Below, one piece after another: positions 1-11,902 of a stretch of 64,000 nucleotides of DNA. The notes below the pieces were generated by a model, which worked only from the letters and a program-made list of their open reading frames with translations, did no database searches and was not told the DNA's origin. Each line of letters starts with the position of its first letter. Positions within the stretch are counted from its first letter, which is position 1. The position numbers were made by a program, and so were the translations under genes. This stretch comes from Hedera helix (Eukaryota; Streptophyta; Magnoliopsida; Apiales; Araliaceae), in the NCBI GenBank assembly GCA_947179155.2, contig OX359280.1, positions 12,515,001 to 12,579,000 of the forward strand, written 5' to 3'.

Positions 1-32
1 ATATAGTAATTGATATGAAGTTATATTTCAGA

Positions 33-1485
33 ATGCCGCCAAAGAGAGGTAGACCTACTAGGAAGGCACCAGAGGAATCAGTGAATGAAATCACTAGGAC
101 AGATACAAGAACAGAACCAGAAACAACCCTAGTTGATTTAGTACAAAGGTTAGTAGACTTACTAACAGGAGCAATGCAAAATAGGAATCCAGTTCCTGCT
201 GAACAGAATACCCAACCCCTTCACTTTGCAAATTTTAAAGATTTTAAAGTAGCTGGGCCACCAGAATTTAAAGGCTCTATAAATCCTATAGAAGCTCAAA
301 CTTGGATTATAGAAATGGAGAGGGTTTTTGAGGTGGTTAGGGTAGTAGAGGAGAAGAAGACTGCTTTTGCAACCTTCATGATGAAAGGAGAGGCTGCCCA
401 CTGGTGGCAAACAAATCGGAATAGAGATGCAGGAGAAATAGTTCCATGGGTGAGGTTTAAGGAACTATTTTTCAAAAATTATTTTTCAACTAGTATGTAG
501 AATAAGTTAAAAATTCAATTCTTGGAATTAAAGCAGAATAACATGTCAATAGCTGAGTATGCAGCTAAGTTTAATGAACTGGCCCGGTTTGCTCCATACC
601 AGGTCAGTACAAAATAGCGGAAAGCTAAAAGATTTGAACAGGGATTGAAGCCCTGGATCTATAGCAAGGTGAGTATGTTTCAGTTAAAAACATACGTTGA
701 TGTATTGTAAAAGGCAATCTTGGTTGAGGGAGGTAGTGAAGCTATTACGAAATATCATCAAGAACAAAAGAAAAGGAAAAATGAAGGAGATTTCAAGGGG
801 GAAAGTGGTAGTACTACCAACCCTCCTAATAAGAAAAGGCGGGGTGGTAGTACCAACACCTCCGGAAATAAATCACGAGATGTAAAGAAGAAAATTGAAC
901 AGTGCAGTAGTTGTGGGAAAAATCATTCAGGAGTTTGTTTAAAGGAAAAGAAGGTTTGTTATAAGTGTCAACAAGAGGGACATATTGCCCCAGAATGTCC
1001 AAAACTGAAGAAAACAAGATGTTTTAACTGTGGGGCGATATACCATTTTGCTCGGAATTGTCCAAAGAAGATAATGGAGGTGACCAGTGGAGTGAAAGGA
1101 GTAAACACCGGAGGGAAGCTGACATTTCCTTCATCAACTCAACAAGGTTGTCCTACTGCCCGAACCTTTAACATGACGGTTCAAGATGCAGAAAAATCTA
1201 AGGACGTGGTGTCAGGTACCATTTCAATTTGCAATACTAATGCGTGTGTGCTTTTTGATTCGGGTGCTACATGCTCTTTTATATCTGATGAATTTGCTAG
1301 AAGACTAGGATTGACTCATGAAAACTCAAAACAACCCTTGAACATAGAGATTGCAAATAAAGAAGTGATACACATTAATCATGTGCATAAGCATTGTCCT
1401 ATGTTGATAAAAAAACATAAGCTATATGCGGACTTAATTCCGATATGTCTTGGGAAATTTGACGTCATTTTAGGAATGGACTGGT
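33..1485 (+). pseudogene. gag: Element A gag and aspartic protease, broken
   Basis: The start is the ATG at 33 (MPPKRGRP), a typical Tekay gag start; an in-frame ATG at 15 precedes it. One reading frame covers a capsid-type gag domain, a lysine-rich linker, CCHC zinc knuckles (CYKCQQEGHIAPEC near 958-1000 and CFNCGAIYHFARNC near 1021-1062, plus an upstream CSSCGKNH half-knuckle) and the protease active site FDSGATCSF near 1255-1281. It is inactivated by in-frame stops at 498-500, 615-617 and 708-710. It is physically cut after the codons for GMDW by element C; the same frame resumes at 20035 with YNHKAIIDCQRK. Gag packages element RNA and protease matures the polyprotein. This copy is dead. 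Confidence 0.9.
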
Positions 1486-2232
1486 TGTAACGCCCCCAAA
1501 ATCCCCGCACTTTTACCTGCGGCGGACCTTGTGTGTTAATTTCGTGCATCTATCGACTTAACCAATGATCCCATAATCATATTGGTTGAAATAGTCTTAT
1601 TTTAGACTATACATTAACAATTTCTCTTAACATTGTCCCTGGATCTTAACTTGATCTCAGTCTCATAAGTATACAAGTATCAACTTGTATTTCATCCGTA
1701 TAAATGGATAAAACCATATATAACGGTTTAATTTTAACCTTAGGATTTAAATATTCTATATACGTCCACTTGTAACGGTCTCATTCGTACTACAAGTATC
1801 AATATACAAAGATATCTCTTCATATCAATAATCCTACTTATATGGTATTCAGAATAGTAATAACGAGTTATACCTGGGTCCGAGGAACCTTAACGATGGA
1901 TTTGACCAGTCAACATCGCTTAGTTCTGTCTCAGATGTACAGCACTCACAAGTTATTTACCGATCCTCATCCAGATAAATAGATCATTATCAATACTATG
2001 TTAAATTTTAACAATTCTAGGTTATATCAAAATAAAGACATAACAACATTCTGATGATAATTATTTATATCATTCATTCAATATTCGGTTACATGTTTGT
2101 TTGTTCGTATTACAACAGTCATTATGACATATACAAATACAATCAATTTACATGAAAACCTAATCTATGCTGCATCTTTAAGTTCATGATCTTCTTAACG
2201 TTCATCTTTAATCTGCAAATAAGGTTTTATTC

Positions 2233-2260
2233 GCAAGAATGAGCACGACGGCTCAGCAAG
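2233..2260 (-). other. Conserved LTR stem-loop, element C copy
   Basis: In - sense it reads CTTGCTGAGCC, then GTC, then GTGCTCATTCTTGC. TGAGC can pair with GCTCA. A second copy lies at 16853-16880 in the right LTR. Confidence 0.7.
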
Positions 2261-3280
2261 TCTAACATACAGCACATACGCAGTTTATGCTTTCATATAA
2301 ACTTTTAACATGCATTGACTGAACATAATTCTCCCTTTAATATCACATATAACTCACGTTCCAACAATTTATATCACATTGACACACAAAGTGTATAAAT
2401 CATGTTCGTAAATCGTAAACATAAAACATAACAGTTAGAAGGCTTGTAAACATCAGTTAAAGACTTCACATATCATCTATTGCATAATAACATGACATTA
2501 CACATCTCATTTAACATTTTAACAATACTACACAAGTAGCACATAGCAAGAGTTAGAAGACTTGCCTTGAAACCATGTTAGGGTTTCCCGGGAAATCGTT
2601 AAACGCCTACAAAAAGGGTTACGCGACCCCGAACGTTAGTTTATCAAATTTTCCTTTTGAATAAGTCTTAGAATAACTTAACTAGACTATTTCCATAGGT
2701 GGAATCATTTCGTTAAGTGGCGAACTCAAAATCTCATTTTTAAGCCCTAAAATCCGAATGCCCCTTAAAAATTCAGCTTTGACCTCTTTTACTGCGACAG
2801 CCATAACTTTGTCGTACGAAAACATTTTGAAGTGATTCTTGAGTCTAAGTTGCTTAGAATTTCATTATCTACAACTTTCATTTAGGTTACTAAGGCATAT
2901 TCAGACTTTAAAGTTTCGGAAATTTGCAAAAATATTCTGCGACTATATTAGACCTAACTTTCTTTGATCCGATTGGTAAAACATGATACCTCAAGCATTA
3001 ATTTGCTAAGATAACATGTTCTAACACTCCGTATCACTTCATAACATAAAAATAACAAAATCATAAACCTACTTATATAAGATTTCATGACTTTTTCTCA
3101 AGAACACGAAGAACGAATCGAAGAACACGAAGAACACGAAGAACAAAGTTTCATCGTTCTTCGTTTCGACTACTAAAACTTGATGCCACAAGCATTATTT
3201 AGCAAGGCCATCATGTTTCATCATCCCATAACACTAAATTACCAAATCATAAACCTACTTATGTAGAAATTATGACTTTT

Positions 3281-3646
3281 GCTCAAGAACACACGAAGAA
3301 CACGAAGAACGAAAAATCGTACATGGTAACGACTTATGTTCTTGAGCTTTTGGATTTCATACTTGAAATAATTTGAGCATTATAACTGCTTACATATGTG
3401 ATTATAACACTTTATAATTGACAAAATTTGGTCATTATAACGACTTGTTTACTTAATTATAACAATTTATAATAATACTCCAGAACATACGAAGAACACG
3501 GAGAACGGATAAACCGTACATGGATACGACGTATGTTCTTGAACTTTAAACTATGAAATGAAATTTGACATAACAACGACTTGCTCAAGTCATAAGGAAC
3601 ATGCAGAACGAAAAATCGTACATGGCTACGACTTATGTTCTTGAGC
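3281..3646 (-). repeat. Three hairpin repeat units in element C LTR
   Basis: Units at 3281-3347, 3478-3544 and 3583-3646 each begin with a GCTCAAGAAC-like arm. Each contains GAAGAACG/CGTACATGG and ends with the reverse complement GTTCTTGAGC. The middle unit is the most degraded. The same set is in the right LTR at about 17901-18266. Confidence 0.75.
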
Positions 3647-4871
3647 CTCATCGATAAAATAAAACTTTAAGCATAATAACGATTAAGAATCGTACCTTTT
3701 ATTATTGCAAGCTTTAACTATTTCTTTGCAATCGATTCTTGTCTCACAAGAACTCTCTCTATATTTGCTCTTTAGCTTTCAAAATGGTAAAGAACTAATG
3801 AACTTAAGCCTTCTATTTATAGGACTTTCAAAGTTAGGGTATTTTGGTCATTAGGACCAAGCTTCTTGAACAAGCTTAACAAAGCTTCTCCAACACACTT
3901 CTTTTAGCTTCCAAAGCAAGCTTGGTGAGCTCTTTCTTACGACTTCTGTATATCGGATAAATCGCGTGCGATTAATTTAAAATATTTCGCATTAGTAATT
4001 TAAGTTTTAATTAGTTATACATATTTTATTCATAAAATACATCATACAGTATTAATATGATGTCTCGTCTGACCCTCAAAGTTTTTCTTGAATTAATCTC
4101 GGATAACCTTCCGTGTATTTTTCTCAAATACACCTACCGGGCGACGCGATTGATAAATTTCTTTCATTCTAGACACTAATTATGATTGAATAATATAATT
4201 AGGTATTAATCTGATAAATTTGATTATTCAAATTTAATGTTAACATATCTCATGATCCGTTTGATGAAAACAATACGGATGAATTAGCAGTTAATTATAT
4301 AACAGTCTGATTTCAACTAATTTGGTTAACTTCTACTGATTTAAAAATTTGATATTACTGAGTTTTGTTCCGAATGAACACTTTTCTGTAAAGTGAAAAG
4401 TCCAAAAGACTTGGCACGTTTTTCGGTGAATAGTGTTTTTGACGACCATTTCTCAGAAAATGGTTAGAAGACCAAAAAGTCAAAAATAATATTTATTTTT
4501 GTCTTTTTCCTATTTCGTCTTATTCCCGACACACTTTTCGAGAAAATCTTTTATTGCTTATTACGCACCGGTGTTGCATACAAACACTGTATCCATCAAC
4601 GGTTTGATCAAAAACGGAAAGCGTTTTCGTTTGAAGAGCGATTTACGTTTTATTTATGGAAAAATATCAGTGGCTCCCTGGTATCTATTCCCCGTATAAA
4701 TGCTATATCGTGAAATAGAAAAAGTCCAAACGTTGAAAAGAACGTTCAAAAAGACGACAAACGTTTTCTCGTAAATCGTGTCTTTTTCGTCTTTTTCCCA
4801 AGAAAATTTTATTGATTCCCTGGCATCTAAACCTCATATTATCACTATGTCGTGAAATACAAGAAGTCCTA

Positions 4872-6333
4872 TGTTTGCCTAAATCTGACCTAGTAAAACA
4901 CGCAAGTATACGTGGTCTAACTGTAGTAAAATAGCAAGCAAGGTATCGTATCCCACAAGGACTATCTACTATTAATTCACCAAAATACCAATCATTAAGT
5001 GCTCCAATCCTAGTTAAACGACTACACAAAGTTGATGAATATTGATTAAGTGAATGAGTTAAATTAATTAAATTAACGAAACCTAAATTACCAAGATTTG
5101 TTGTCAAGTTGTAAAACGTTAAGGTTATAACTTCCCCTAACACTTCAATTGAACCTTTTCAGTCCCTCTTTATGTCATCAATCACGTGGTATTAATAACC
5201 AGAAAATCATGTGTACTCACAAGCCTCTGTCGATGGTCAAGTGAATATCACCTATTTAAATAAATCACTATGTGTCCATGAGATTTAACATTAAATAGGA
5301 GTCATTAAAATCAGATTTCATTATAGGTTACATATGGTATATAGGTATATGTCTATCCTATATACACATCATGCAGTCTATCACATGTAGAATGGCAAGA
5401 ACATATGTCAACATACCCAGACCTAGGTTTACATTCCATTTGTCAATTTCATATAAACTGTCAAGCTAATTACTGGCCAGGTAATTATAATTCAAGCATA
5501 AGATATGTCAATTAACTCCAACACAATCAATTAACATAAAGAGGAAATGAATTGTCATCAATTTACATGCTAGGTTCCATTACAACCTTAATTCTGAAGG
5601 TTAGTTCATCACTAACTCAATAACCATGATACAAGTTTAACAACATTCAGAAAAATCAAAGGAAGAGGGGTAAGAGAAGGTAGAACTCAGTTGTCACTCT
5701 GAATTGTCCTTCAAACTCCAACGTTGATTCCCCTTCTGCTGAATACTTGAATGCTCTGCTCTGTTCTTTGTTCTCCGTGATGTCACAGATCTCCTGTTGC
5801 TTAAGGTCTCCCCCTTTGTATATCTCTCTGTTCTCTCGCCCTTTTCCTCAACCTCCCACTCAATTTAACCGTTCCCACGTATTGGAGGATGTCCCTCATT
5901 TAATTTCGTGTTTGGGTCCCATAAAAGAATACTTTGCTCGTGACATTTCCCGACGAGCGCCCACCAAGCGCCTACCGAGCGCCTAGGCGCTCACTTTCTC
6001 TGGTTGGATGTTTTTGTCAAGCGCCTACTGAGCGCCTACCGAGCGCCTAGGCGCTCACCTGGTCTGGTCAGAGGTTTTGCCAAGCGCCTACCGAGCGCCT
6101 AGTGAGCGCCTACCGAGCGCCTACTGAGCGCCTACCAAGCGCCTACTGAGCGCCTAGGCCCTTGTCTGGCAGGGATAATCACCATTTTGCCATTTTGAGC
6201 TCTTTTTCCTACACATCAAAGGGAAATTACCAAAAGTAAGTAAAATACAACCATAGAGCATAAAAATGAATGAAAACAACACAAATCAATAAGCCTTAAG
6301 CATTCAATTTGCAAGTATAAAACCTACTCATCA
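4872..6333 (-). repeat. Element N left LTR (3' LTR in its own sense)
   Basis: 1462 bp. In - sense it starts TGATGAGTAGG at 6333 and ends AGGCAAACA at 4872. It contains an 11-bp minisatellite near its start in - sense. The open frame 4703-5143 crosses the LTR/C boundary and is not a gene. Confidence 0.95.
5950..6160. repeat. 11-bp GC-rich minisatellite in element N LTR
   Basis: Units of the form GCGCCTACCGA with CCGA/CTGA/CCAA/GTGA variants occur in two short and one long run. Two exact 16-bp palindromes GAGCGCCTAGGCGCTC lie at 5977-5992 and 6041-6056. The identical array recurs in the right LTR at about 12981-13191. Confidence 0.9.
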
Positions 6334-8911
6334 CATACCCCCAAACTTAGCTTTTTGCTTGTCCTCAAGCAAATCAAAAACAAAATAAAAGAAAACAAAT
6401 GAAACTTGAACTAACTAACAACCTACAAACCAAACAATGAACCAACGGTTATCTAAACATATGCCGCAGAGATTCCTTAGTTACCATTTAGACAAAATTT
6501 CAAAATCATGTTTCGCCCATTCCCAACACATTACTAGTAGCGCATTACTTTCAACCCATATCGTGTGTGTGTGAACTCAATGCGTCAAATTCACCAAAAC
6601 TCAGATAAGTTAATTAACTTCAATGCCCATAGACGATAATTAACAGAAGGGTATGCATAAGTCCTCCATATGCTTACTTGCACATAACTTTTTATTTATT
6701 TATTAATCACGAGTGCGTTTTACGCTCCATCTCGCATCTAATCTTGGCATAAGCAATGTTTACTTTTATTAGGCTTTTCAAAACTACCCATGTAACGAAC
6801 ATTCCACCAATGACTCCCAAACCAGTTGGCATTAGGGCATTAAGTGTAGAGACACTCCTACGGGCTTACTTGTTCGAGTAATTAAGGCCACAAAAGCAAA
6901 CTAGCCAAGTTACTTTTAACTATTATACATATCCATATTTTTTTTTCTTTCTTTTTTTTCTTTTTTTTTCTTTTTATTATTTTTATTATTTTTTTAAAAA
7001 TAAGTAAGCATATAGAGGTTGTTCTTATCGAAACAGGCACTTAATTCAATCAACCTCTCATAAAGGTCAACGATTTGAACACACCGAATACGTGCATATA
7101 AATGTCAGGGGTCTGAAGCAATGCGGTCACTAGTAACAGTTAGAAATTAGACTAACACTCATTATCCAATTCACCCAAATCGCTGACTAATTCATCAAAT
7201 TATCATCATCGGCAAACATAAGATTATACCACTTCATTGCTCGATTCACTACTCTAACGCACCTAAATATACATAATACAGAGACTAACCCACTTTCGTA
7301 GGGACCACGATTACACTTAGCACGTGTAACAAGCCTTTGAACCACTAGGTTACCCCAAATGGACGAGTTGTGTCTCGTGAGGGTTTGCAGTGAATGTACC
7401 CACAAAATTCAAAATGATGACTACAAAATTTAAAATGCAATTTAAATTTAAATTTTTAAGTTTTAATTTTAATTTTTTTTTTTTTTTAAAAAATAAGAAG
7501 GAAATGACTACATGCAAATAACTACATGATGACTACATTTAAACTACATGCAAATAACTATATGCATTTATGCAAGGCACATCACTATGCACGATATGAC
7601 TATGACACTTATCCCAGCAAGTTATCCCGCCCCCAAACTTAAACAGCGAAATGTCCTCAATTTGCAATAAGAAAGAAATGTAATACAGAAGACTTCCCTG
7701 TAATTGCTCAGTTATCATCATTGTGCTCCTCATCAGCAGTGTCAAGCCGTGGGAATGTTGGGATTTGAGGAATATCGAGAAGCTGCATATTGGAGAGTGC
7801 CTGAGCTAAGGCCTGAGCGACATTCACATTAAATTCGTGCATCACATCTTGTCGCTGAGCTATTGGTGTATTTTAGCGAGCTATGTCCTGGAGCTGATAA
7901 ATCTCTTTGTGTCATACGAGGATCGGGAACTCTCACCACGTTGTCTTTTTGATCCCATGGCTCACTAACAAATTGCAAGGTGATTACCCAACCTTACTCT
8001 AGAAAATTGCAGTCAAATACGCACACTTTATTCTTTCAGGACTTTTAGCAAACACTTGGCGTGCACCTTTAAAAGCATGAACCAAAGATGCTCCCCCAAA
8101 CTTGAATTTTGCCACCCTTTGTGGGTTTATCTATACAAGCAACCCAATAACAGATTCACACCCAATTGAAGAAGAATTTCAAACACAAGAAGAATATTTC
8201 CTCTACCCACTTGAGTTACAAAGGTTTTCCACATAAAAACTTACAATCCCTCGAGTTAATGACCGAAATGCAGAATAACTTGTGATAATTCAAATACCTG
8301 GTGGTTAAAGATGGTGTTCTTAACTTTAATGCATTACCCAAGCTGTGAATTGAAGTAGTTGAGTCATGGGTGGGCGAATGAACAACTGGGCAAAATTTTT
8401 GGTGATCCCTCTTTGGTTTCGGCAATATGGAGGCTTAAGTTTGGAATAGGTTGGTTTGAAACTTCCTTGTTGCACTTAGATTGTAAGATGAAAGGTTGGG
8501 AGTGTGCTCTAGAGTTCGAATAGTTGATGTATTGCACAATAAACTCAAACCCCAGTCGAGACTCTTATTTCCCTCTCTTGCACGTGCAGCTCCTATTTTT
8601 GGGACAGCCCAGTCAAGCGCCTAGGCGCTTGGTAGGCGCTCACTAGGCGCTCTACTAACGCTTAGGCGCTCTTAGCTCCTGTTCTCAGCCTCCTTTGTTG
8701 CATTAATTCCCTCCTTGTGTATGCTACTTGTACCTACCATAAGACAAATAGTTAGTATTAACAACACATGATTTTTAGAAATAATCTAACTACAAATTAT
8801 GAACTCTTCATAGAATTTAACTCCACAAAATCTTAAAACTATAAAATTAACACTTTGGGTTGCCTCCCAAACAGCGCTTGGTTTTAAGTCATCAGCCCGA
8901 CTTTGTCCTTT
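6334..8911 (-). mobile_element. Element N 3' non-coding region and polypurine tract
   Basis: About 2.6 kb between the end of the ORF and the 3' LTR, with no coding similarity. In - sense the tract CTAAGTTTGGGGGTATG ends at the LTR (6334-6350). A second tract-like site, TTAAGTTTGGGGGCGGG, is at about 7626-7642. Further blocks are a GGGAGGCAACCCA box near 8860, a conserved block at 7291-7410 and a GAGCGTAAAACGCACTCG block near 6712. All recur in element B. GC-rich minisatellite-like sequence reappears at 8614-8672. A T-rich stretch lies at 6940-6990. Confidence 0.8.
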
Positions 8912-11782
8912 TCAATCCACGTTGGCGAAGATGATTGAGGTTTTCTGACGATCAAAATTGCCACCCCAATAATGTTTCAACCTTTGGCCATTCACTTTGA
9001 AAGTTTGCTTCGTAGCTAAATCCTCTAGTTCTACCGCTCCATGCGGAAATACTTGAATGATGGAGAACGGACCTGACCACCTCGACTTAAATTTTCCTGG
9101 GAAGAGTTTCAAATGGGAGTTGAAGAGAAGAACTTGTTGACCCGGCTCAAAATTCCTCGGGATGATCTTCTTGTCGCGCCATTTTTTTACCTTATCCTTA
9201 TATAATTTAGAGCTTTCGTAGGCTTGGAGACGAAATTCATCAAGCTTATTTAATTGCAATAATCGCTTTTCACCCGCTGATGTTGCATCAAAATTAAGCT
9301 TTCGAAAAACCCAATACGCGTTATGCTCAATAGCTGGTTTAGCCCCTTCTTCGAGTAGAATCTTGTGCATGCAAACAGTCGGACTATTTCCCTTTGTATC
9401 CAAATATGCATACCTTGGTGAAGAATTCAGCAGTTGCACATACTCCATAGCTTCTGAACATTCTGAAATTTCTTCATTAACAATAGAAGTCTCAAGAGGA
9501 TCAAGAGCACTATTACTTGCAAGCATATCGTTAACTGCTCCATCAACCAAATCAACTCTGAGGCATTCATCAACATCATTGGGGAGTTTCATTGCCTTGA
9601 ACACGTTGAAGGTTACCTCTTGGTCTTGCACCCGCATAGTCAGCTGTCCTTTCTGAACATCAATCAATGTTCTCCCTGTTGCAAGAAATGGTCGACCCAA
9701 AATGATTGGAATGTCTCGGTCCTCCTCAAAGTCTAACACGATGAAATCCGCCGGAAATATGAATTTGCCGACTTTAACCAAGACATCCTCCACAATCCCC
9801 CGCGGATAAGTGAGTGATCTATCTGCTAACTGAAGAGTTACATTTGTGGGAGTGACTTCTTTCAAACCAAGCTGCTGATAAACCGAGAAAGGCATGAGGT
9901 TGATACTTGCACCCAAATCACATAAGCACCGGTTGAAAAACTGGCTCCCAATTGTGCATGGTATAGTGAAACTACCCGGATCCTTAAGCTTCGGTGGAAG
10001 TTTCTTTTGTAAGATGGCGCTGCACTCCTCCGTTAAAGCTACAGTTTCAAATTCTCCCAACCTTTTTTTCTTTGACAAAATGTCCTTCATGAATTTGACG
10101 TAGCTGGGCATTTGTCCCAATGCATCTGCGAATGGAATGTTAATTTGTAACTTCTTAAACACCTCCAAAAATTTTGAAAATTGCATGTCCAATTTCCGTT
10201 TTTGCAATCTCTGTGGAAATGGAACAGGCGGTACCAATGAAGCATTTCTATCCATTTGAGCTTTCTCCTTTGCCTGTGCATCTGACTTAGTCCCCTTTTC
10301 TTCAACTTCTTTTTCGATTTCTTCTTTCTTCTTTTTCTCTTCTCTTGGCAACTCCTGTTTTGCCTCTTGCAATTCTTTCCCATTTCTAAGCATAATAGCT
10401 TTGCAATGCTCTTTCCCTTCTCTTTTTGGATTCACCTCTGTGTCGCTTGGCAAATTTCCATGAAGACGGTTATTCATTGCATTTGCCAACTGTCCCATCT
10501 GATTCTCTAAGTTATGAATTGACACTGCTTGGCTTTTTATGTTCATGTCCATCTGATTCATAATCTTGTCTTGCGCACTCATCCTTGACTCTGTTCCAGC
10601 CATGAATTTTACCAACATTTCTTCCAAGTGTGACTGTTTCTCTGGTTGTTGAAGGGGTTGATCGTGAAATCCGGGGGGGTTGGATTGCCTTGGAGCATTC
10701 TGTCGATAGGTTTGATTATCTCTCCATGAAAAGTTCGGGTGGTTCCTCCACCCCGGATTATAACTGTTGGGGTTGGTAGTGTTCTGCTGTCGGTTATAAT
10801 TCCCCAAATACTGCACTGACTCTGAACTAATGGCGCATTGATCACTGGAATGACTTCCAGCACATAGCTCGCACACCATTGCTACATTCTGCACATCCTT
10901 TGCACCCATAGCATCAATTTTTCTTGTCAAAGCTGCAATCTGAGATGTTACTTGAGCTGAAAACGCTGTAACTACATCCACCTCAATGATCCCGGCTACC
11001 CGTGGTTGGCTCATCCTTGCAGTTGGCCACTGATAATTGTTGGCTGCCATAGTCTCCAGCAATTTATATGCTTCATCAAAATTTTTAGCCATTAAAGCTC
11101 CTCCTGCTGCTACATCAATACTGGTACGTGTAGCATTAGCCAATCCATTGTAGAACGTCTGAACTAGCAACCACTGTGGTACCCCATGATGAGGACATCT
11201 GCGCATTAAGTCTTTAAATCTTTCCCACGCTTCATATAGCGACTCCGAATCATGTTGAACAAAACTCGTAATGTCATTCCGCATCTTGGCTGTTTTAGCT
11301 GGTGGAAAGAATTTGGCAAGGAACTTTTGTGCCAAATCGTTCCACGTCGTTATTGAACCAGGGGGTAATGAGTGAAGCCAAGCCCTTGCCTTATCACGGA
11401 GTGTGAACGGAAATAACCTCAGTCTGATTGCATCTTCACTGACTCCATGAAACTTAAACGTATCACAAATCTCAAGAAAGCTTACTAAGTGTTCACTCGG
11501 ATCATCATTCGGTAAACCCCCAAATGGAACTGAATTTTGCAGCATCTGAATTGTTCCTGGCTTAATTTCAAAATTTGTAGCGGTAATCGCTGGCCTTTGA
11601 ATACTTGATTGTAGCTCAGTGATCTGAGGCATAGCAAAGTCTCTAAGCGATTTCTGTTCCTCTTCCGCCATCCTTGCTTGATGTTGTACTGTATCTTGAA
11701 CAAAACGTCGGATCCGACGGAACCTTCGTTCAATCTCGTCTTCGACTGGTACAGGTTCCAATCCTTTCGAACGTGTTTGCAT
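8912..11782 (-). CDS. gag: Athila-type gag-protease fused in frame to integrase C-terminus
   Basis: 956 codons with no internal stop. Residues 75-245 form an Athila/Ty3 gag capsid domain (DKARAWLHSLPPGSITTW, SLYEAWERFKDLMRRCPHHG). Residues 304-316 form a CX2CX3HX4C knuckle (CELCAGSHSSDQC). A lysine/glutamate-rich coiled region is at 470-510. The aspartic protease has CDLGAS at 621-626 and ILGRPFL at 694-700; Asp-Leu-Gly in place of Asp-Ser-Gly is common in this lineage. Residues 803-820 (CMHKILLEEGAKPAIEH) are the usual start of RT. At 820/821 (near base 9322) the protein jumps to NAYWVFRKLNFD, which belongs to the integrase C-terminal part and runs through WSGPFSIIQVFPHGAVELED to the end. 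RT, RNase H and the integrase catalytic core are absent. It could supply virus-like particle protein and protease but not replicate alone. Confidence 0.93.
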   Translation of the reverse strand: MQTRSKGLEPVPVEDEIERRFRRIRRFVQDTVQHQARMAEEEQKSLRDFAMPQITELQSSIQRPAITATNFEIKPGTIQMLQNSVPFGGLPNDDPSEHLVSFLEICDTFKFHGVSEDAIRLRLFPFTLRDKARAWLHSLPPGSITTWNDLAQKFLAKFFPPAKTAKMRNDITSFVQHDSESLYEAWERFKDLMRRCPHHGVPQWLLVQTFYNGLANATRTSIDVAAGGALMAKNFDEAYKLLETMAANNYQWPTARMSQPRVAGIIEVDVVTAFSAQVTSQIAALTRKIDAMGAKDVQNVAMVCELCAGSHSSDQCAISSESVQYLGNYNRQQNTTNPNSYNPGWRNHPNFSWRDNQTYRQNAPRQSNPPGFHDQPLQQPEKQSHLEEMLVKFMAGTESRMSAQDKIMNQMDMNIKSQAVSIHNLENQMGQLANAMNNRLHGNLPSDTEVNPKREGKEHCKAIMLRNGKELQEAKQELPREEKKKKEEIEKEVEEKGTKSDAQAKEKAQMDRNASLVPPVPFPQRLQKRKLDMQFSKFLEVFKKLQINIPFADALGQMPSYVKFMKDILSKKKRLGEFETVALTEECSAILQKKLPPKLKDPGSFTIPCTIGSQFFNRCLCDLGASINLMPFSVYQQLGLKEVTPTNVTLQLADRSLTYPRGIVEDVLVKVGKFIFPADFIVLDFEEDRDIPIILGRPFLATGRTLIDVQKGQLTMRVQDQEVTFNVFKAMKLPNDVDECLRVDLVDGAVNDMLASNSALDPLETSIVNEEISECSEAMEYVQLLNSSPRYAYLDTKGNSPTVCMHKILLEEGAKPAIEHNAYWVFRKLNFDATSAGEKRLLQLNKLDEFRLQAYESSKLYKDKVKKWRDKKIIPRNFEPGQQVLLFNSHLKLFPGKFKSRWSGPFSIIQVFPHGAVELEDLATKQTFKVNGQRLKHYWGGNFDRQKTSIIFANVD

Positions 11783-11878
11783 ACAAGAACTCGGATACCT
11801 GAAAAGAACAAAAAGAAAAACTGTTTAACTAAGATTAACTTGACTATAATTAGTTTTGGAACAATAATAATAAAATAG

Positions 11879-11896
11879 TCCCCGGCAACGGCGCCA
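11879..11896 (-). other. Element N primer-binding site (tRNA-Asp)
   Basis: In - sense TGGCGCCGTTGCCGGGGA is an 18-base match to the complement of the plant Asp tRNA 3' end. It lies six bases inside the right LTR. The ~100-base leader from here to the ORF start (11783) is AT-rich. Confidence 0.92.
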
Positions 11897-11902
11897 AAAA
11901 CT

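Larger units (their letters stand above)
1486..4871 (-). repeat. Element C left LTR (3' LTR in its own sense), outer part
   Basis: It matches the right LTR at a constant offset of 14620 bases up to the insertion point of element N. It contains the conserved CTTGCTGAGC stem-loop (2233-2260, - sense) and three GAACACGAAG-rich hairpin units. The short open frames here recur identically in the other LTR and look like nothing known. Confidence 0.92.

Noticed and set aside
4703..5143. 146-codon - frame and its longer version at 11485-12174
   Set aside because: Both run across element boundaries (LTR of N into C, or LTR into the primer-binding site) and cannot be native genes.
5950..6160. CRISPR-like array from regularly repeated GCGCCTACC units
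   Set aside because: There are no unique spacers; units are contiguous 11-bp minisatellite copies in a plant LTR.
10087..10383. Basic 98-codon frame within element N
   Set aside because: It is an out-of-frame shadow of the lysine/glutamate-rich linker of the gag-protease ORF.
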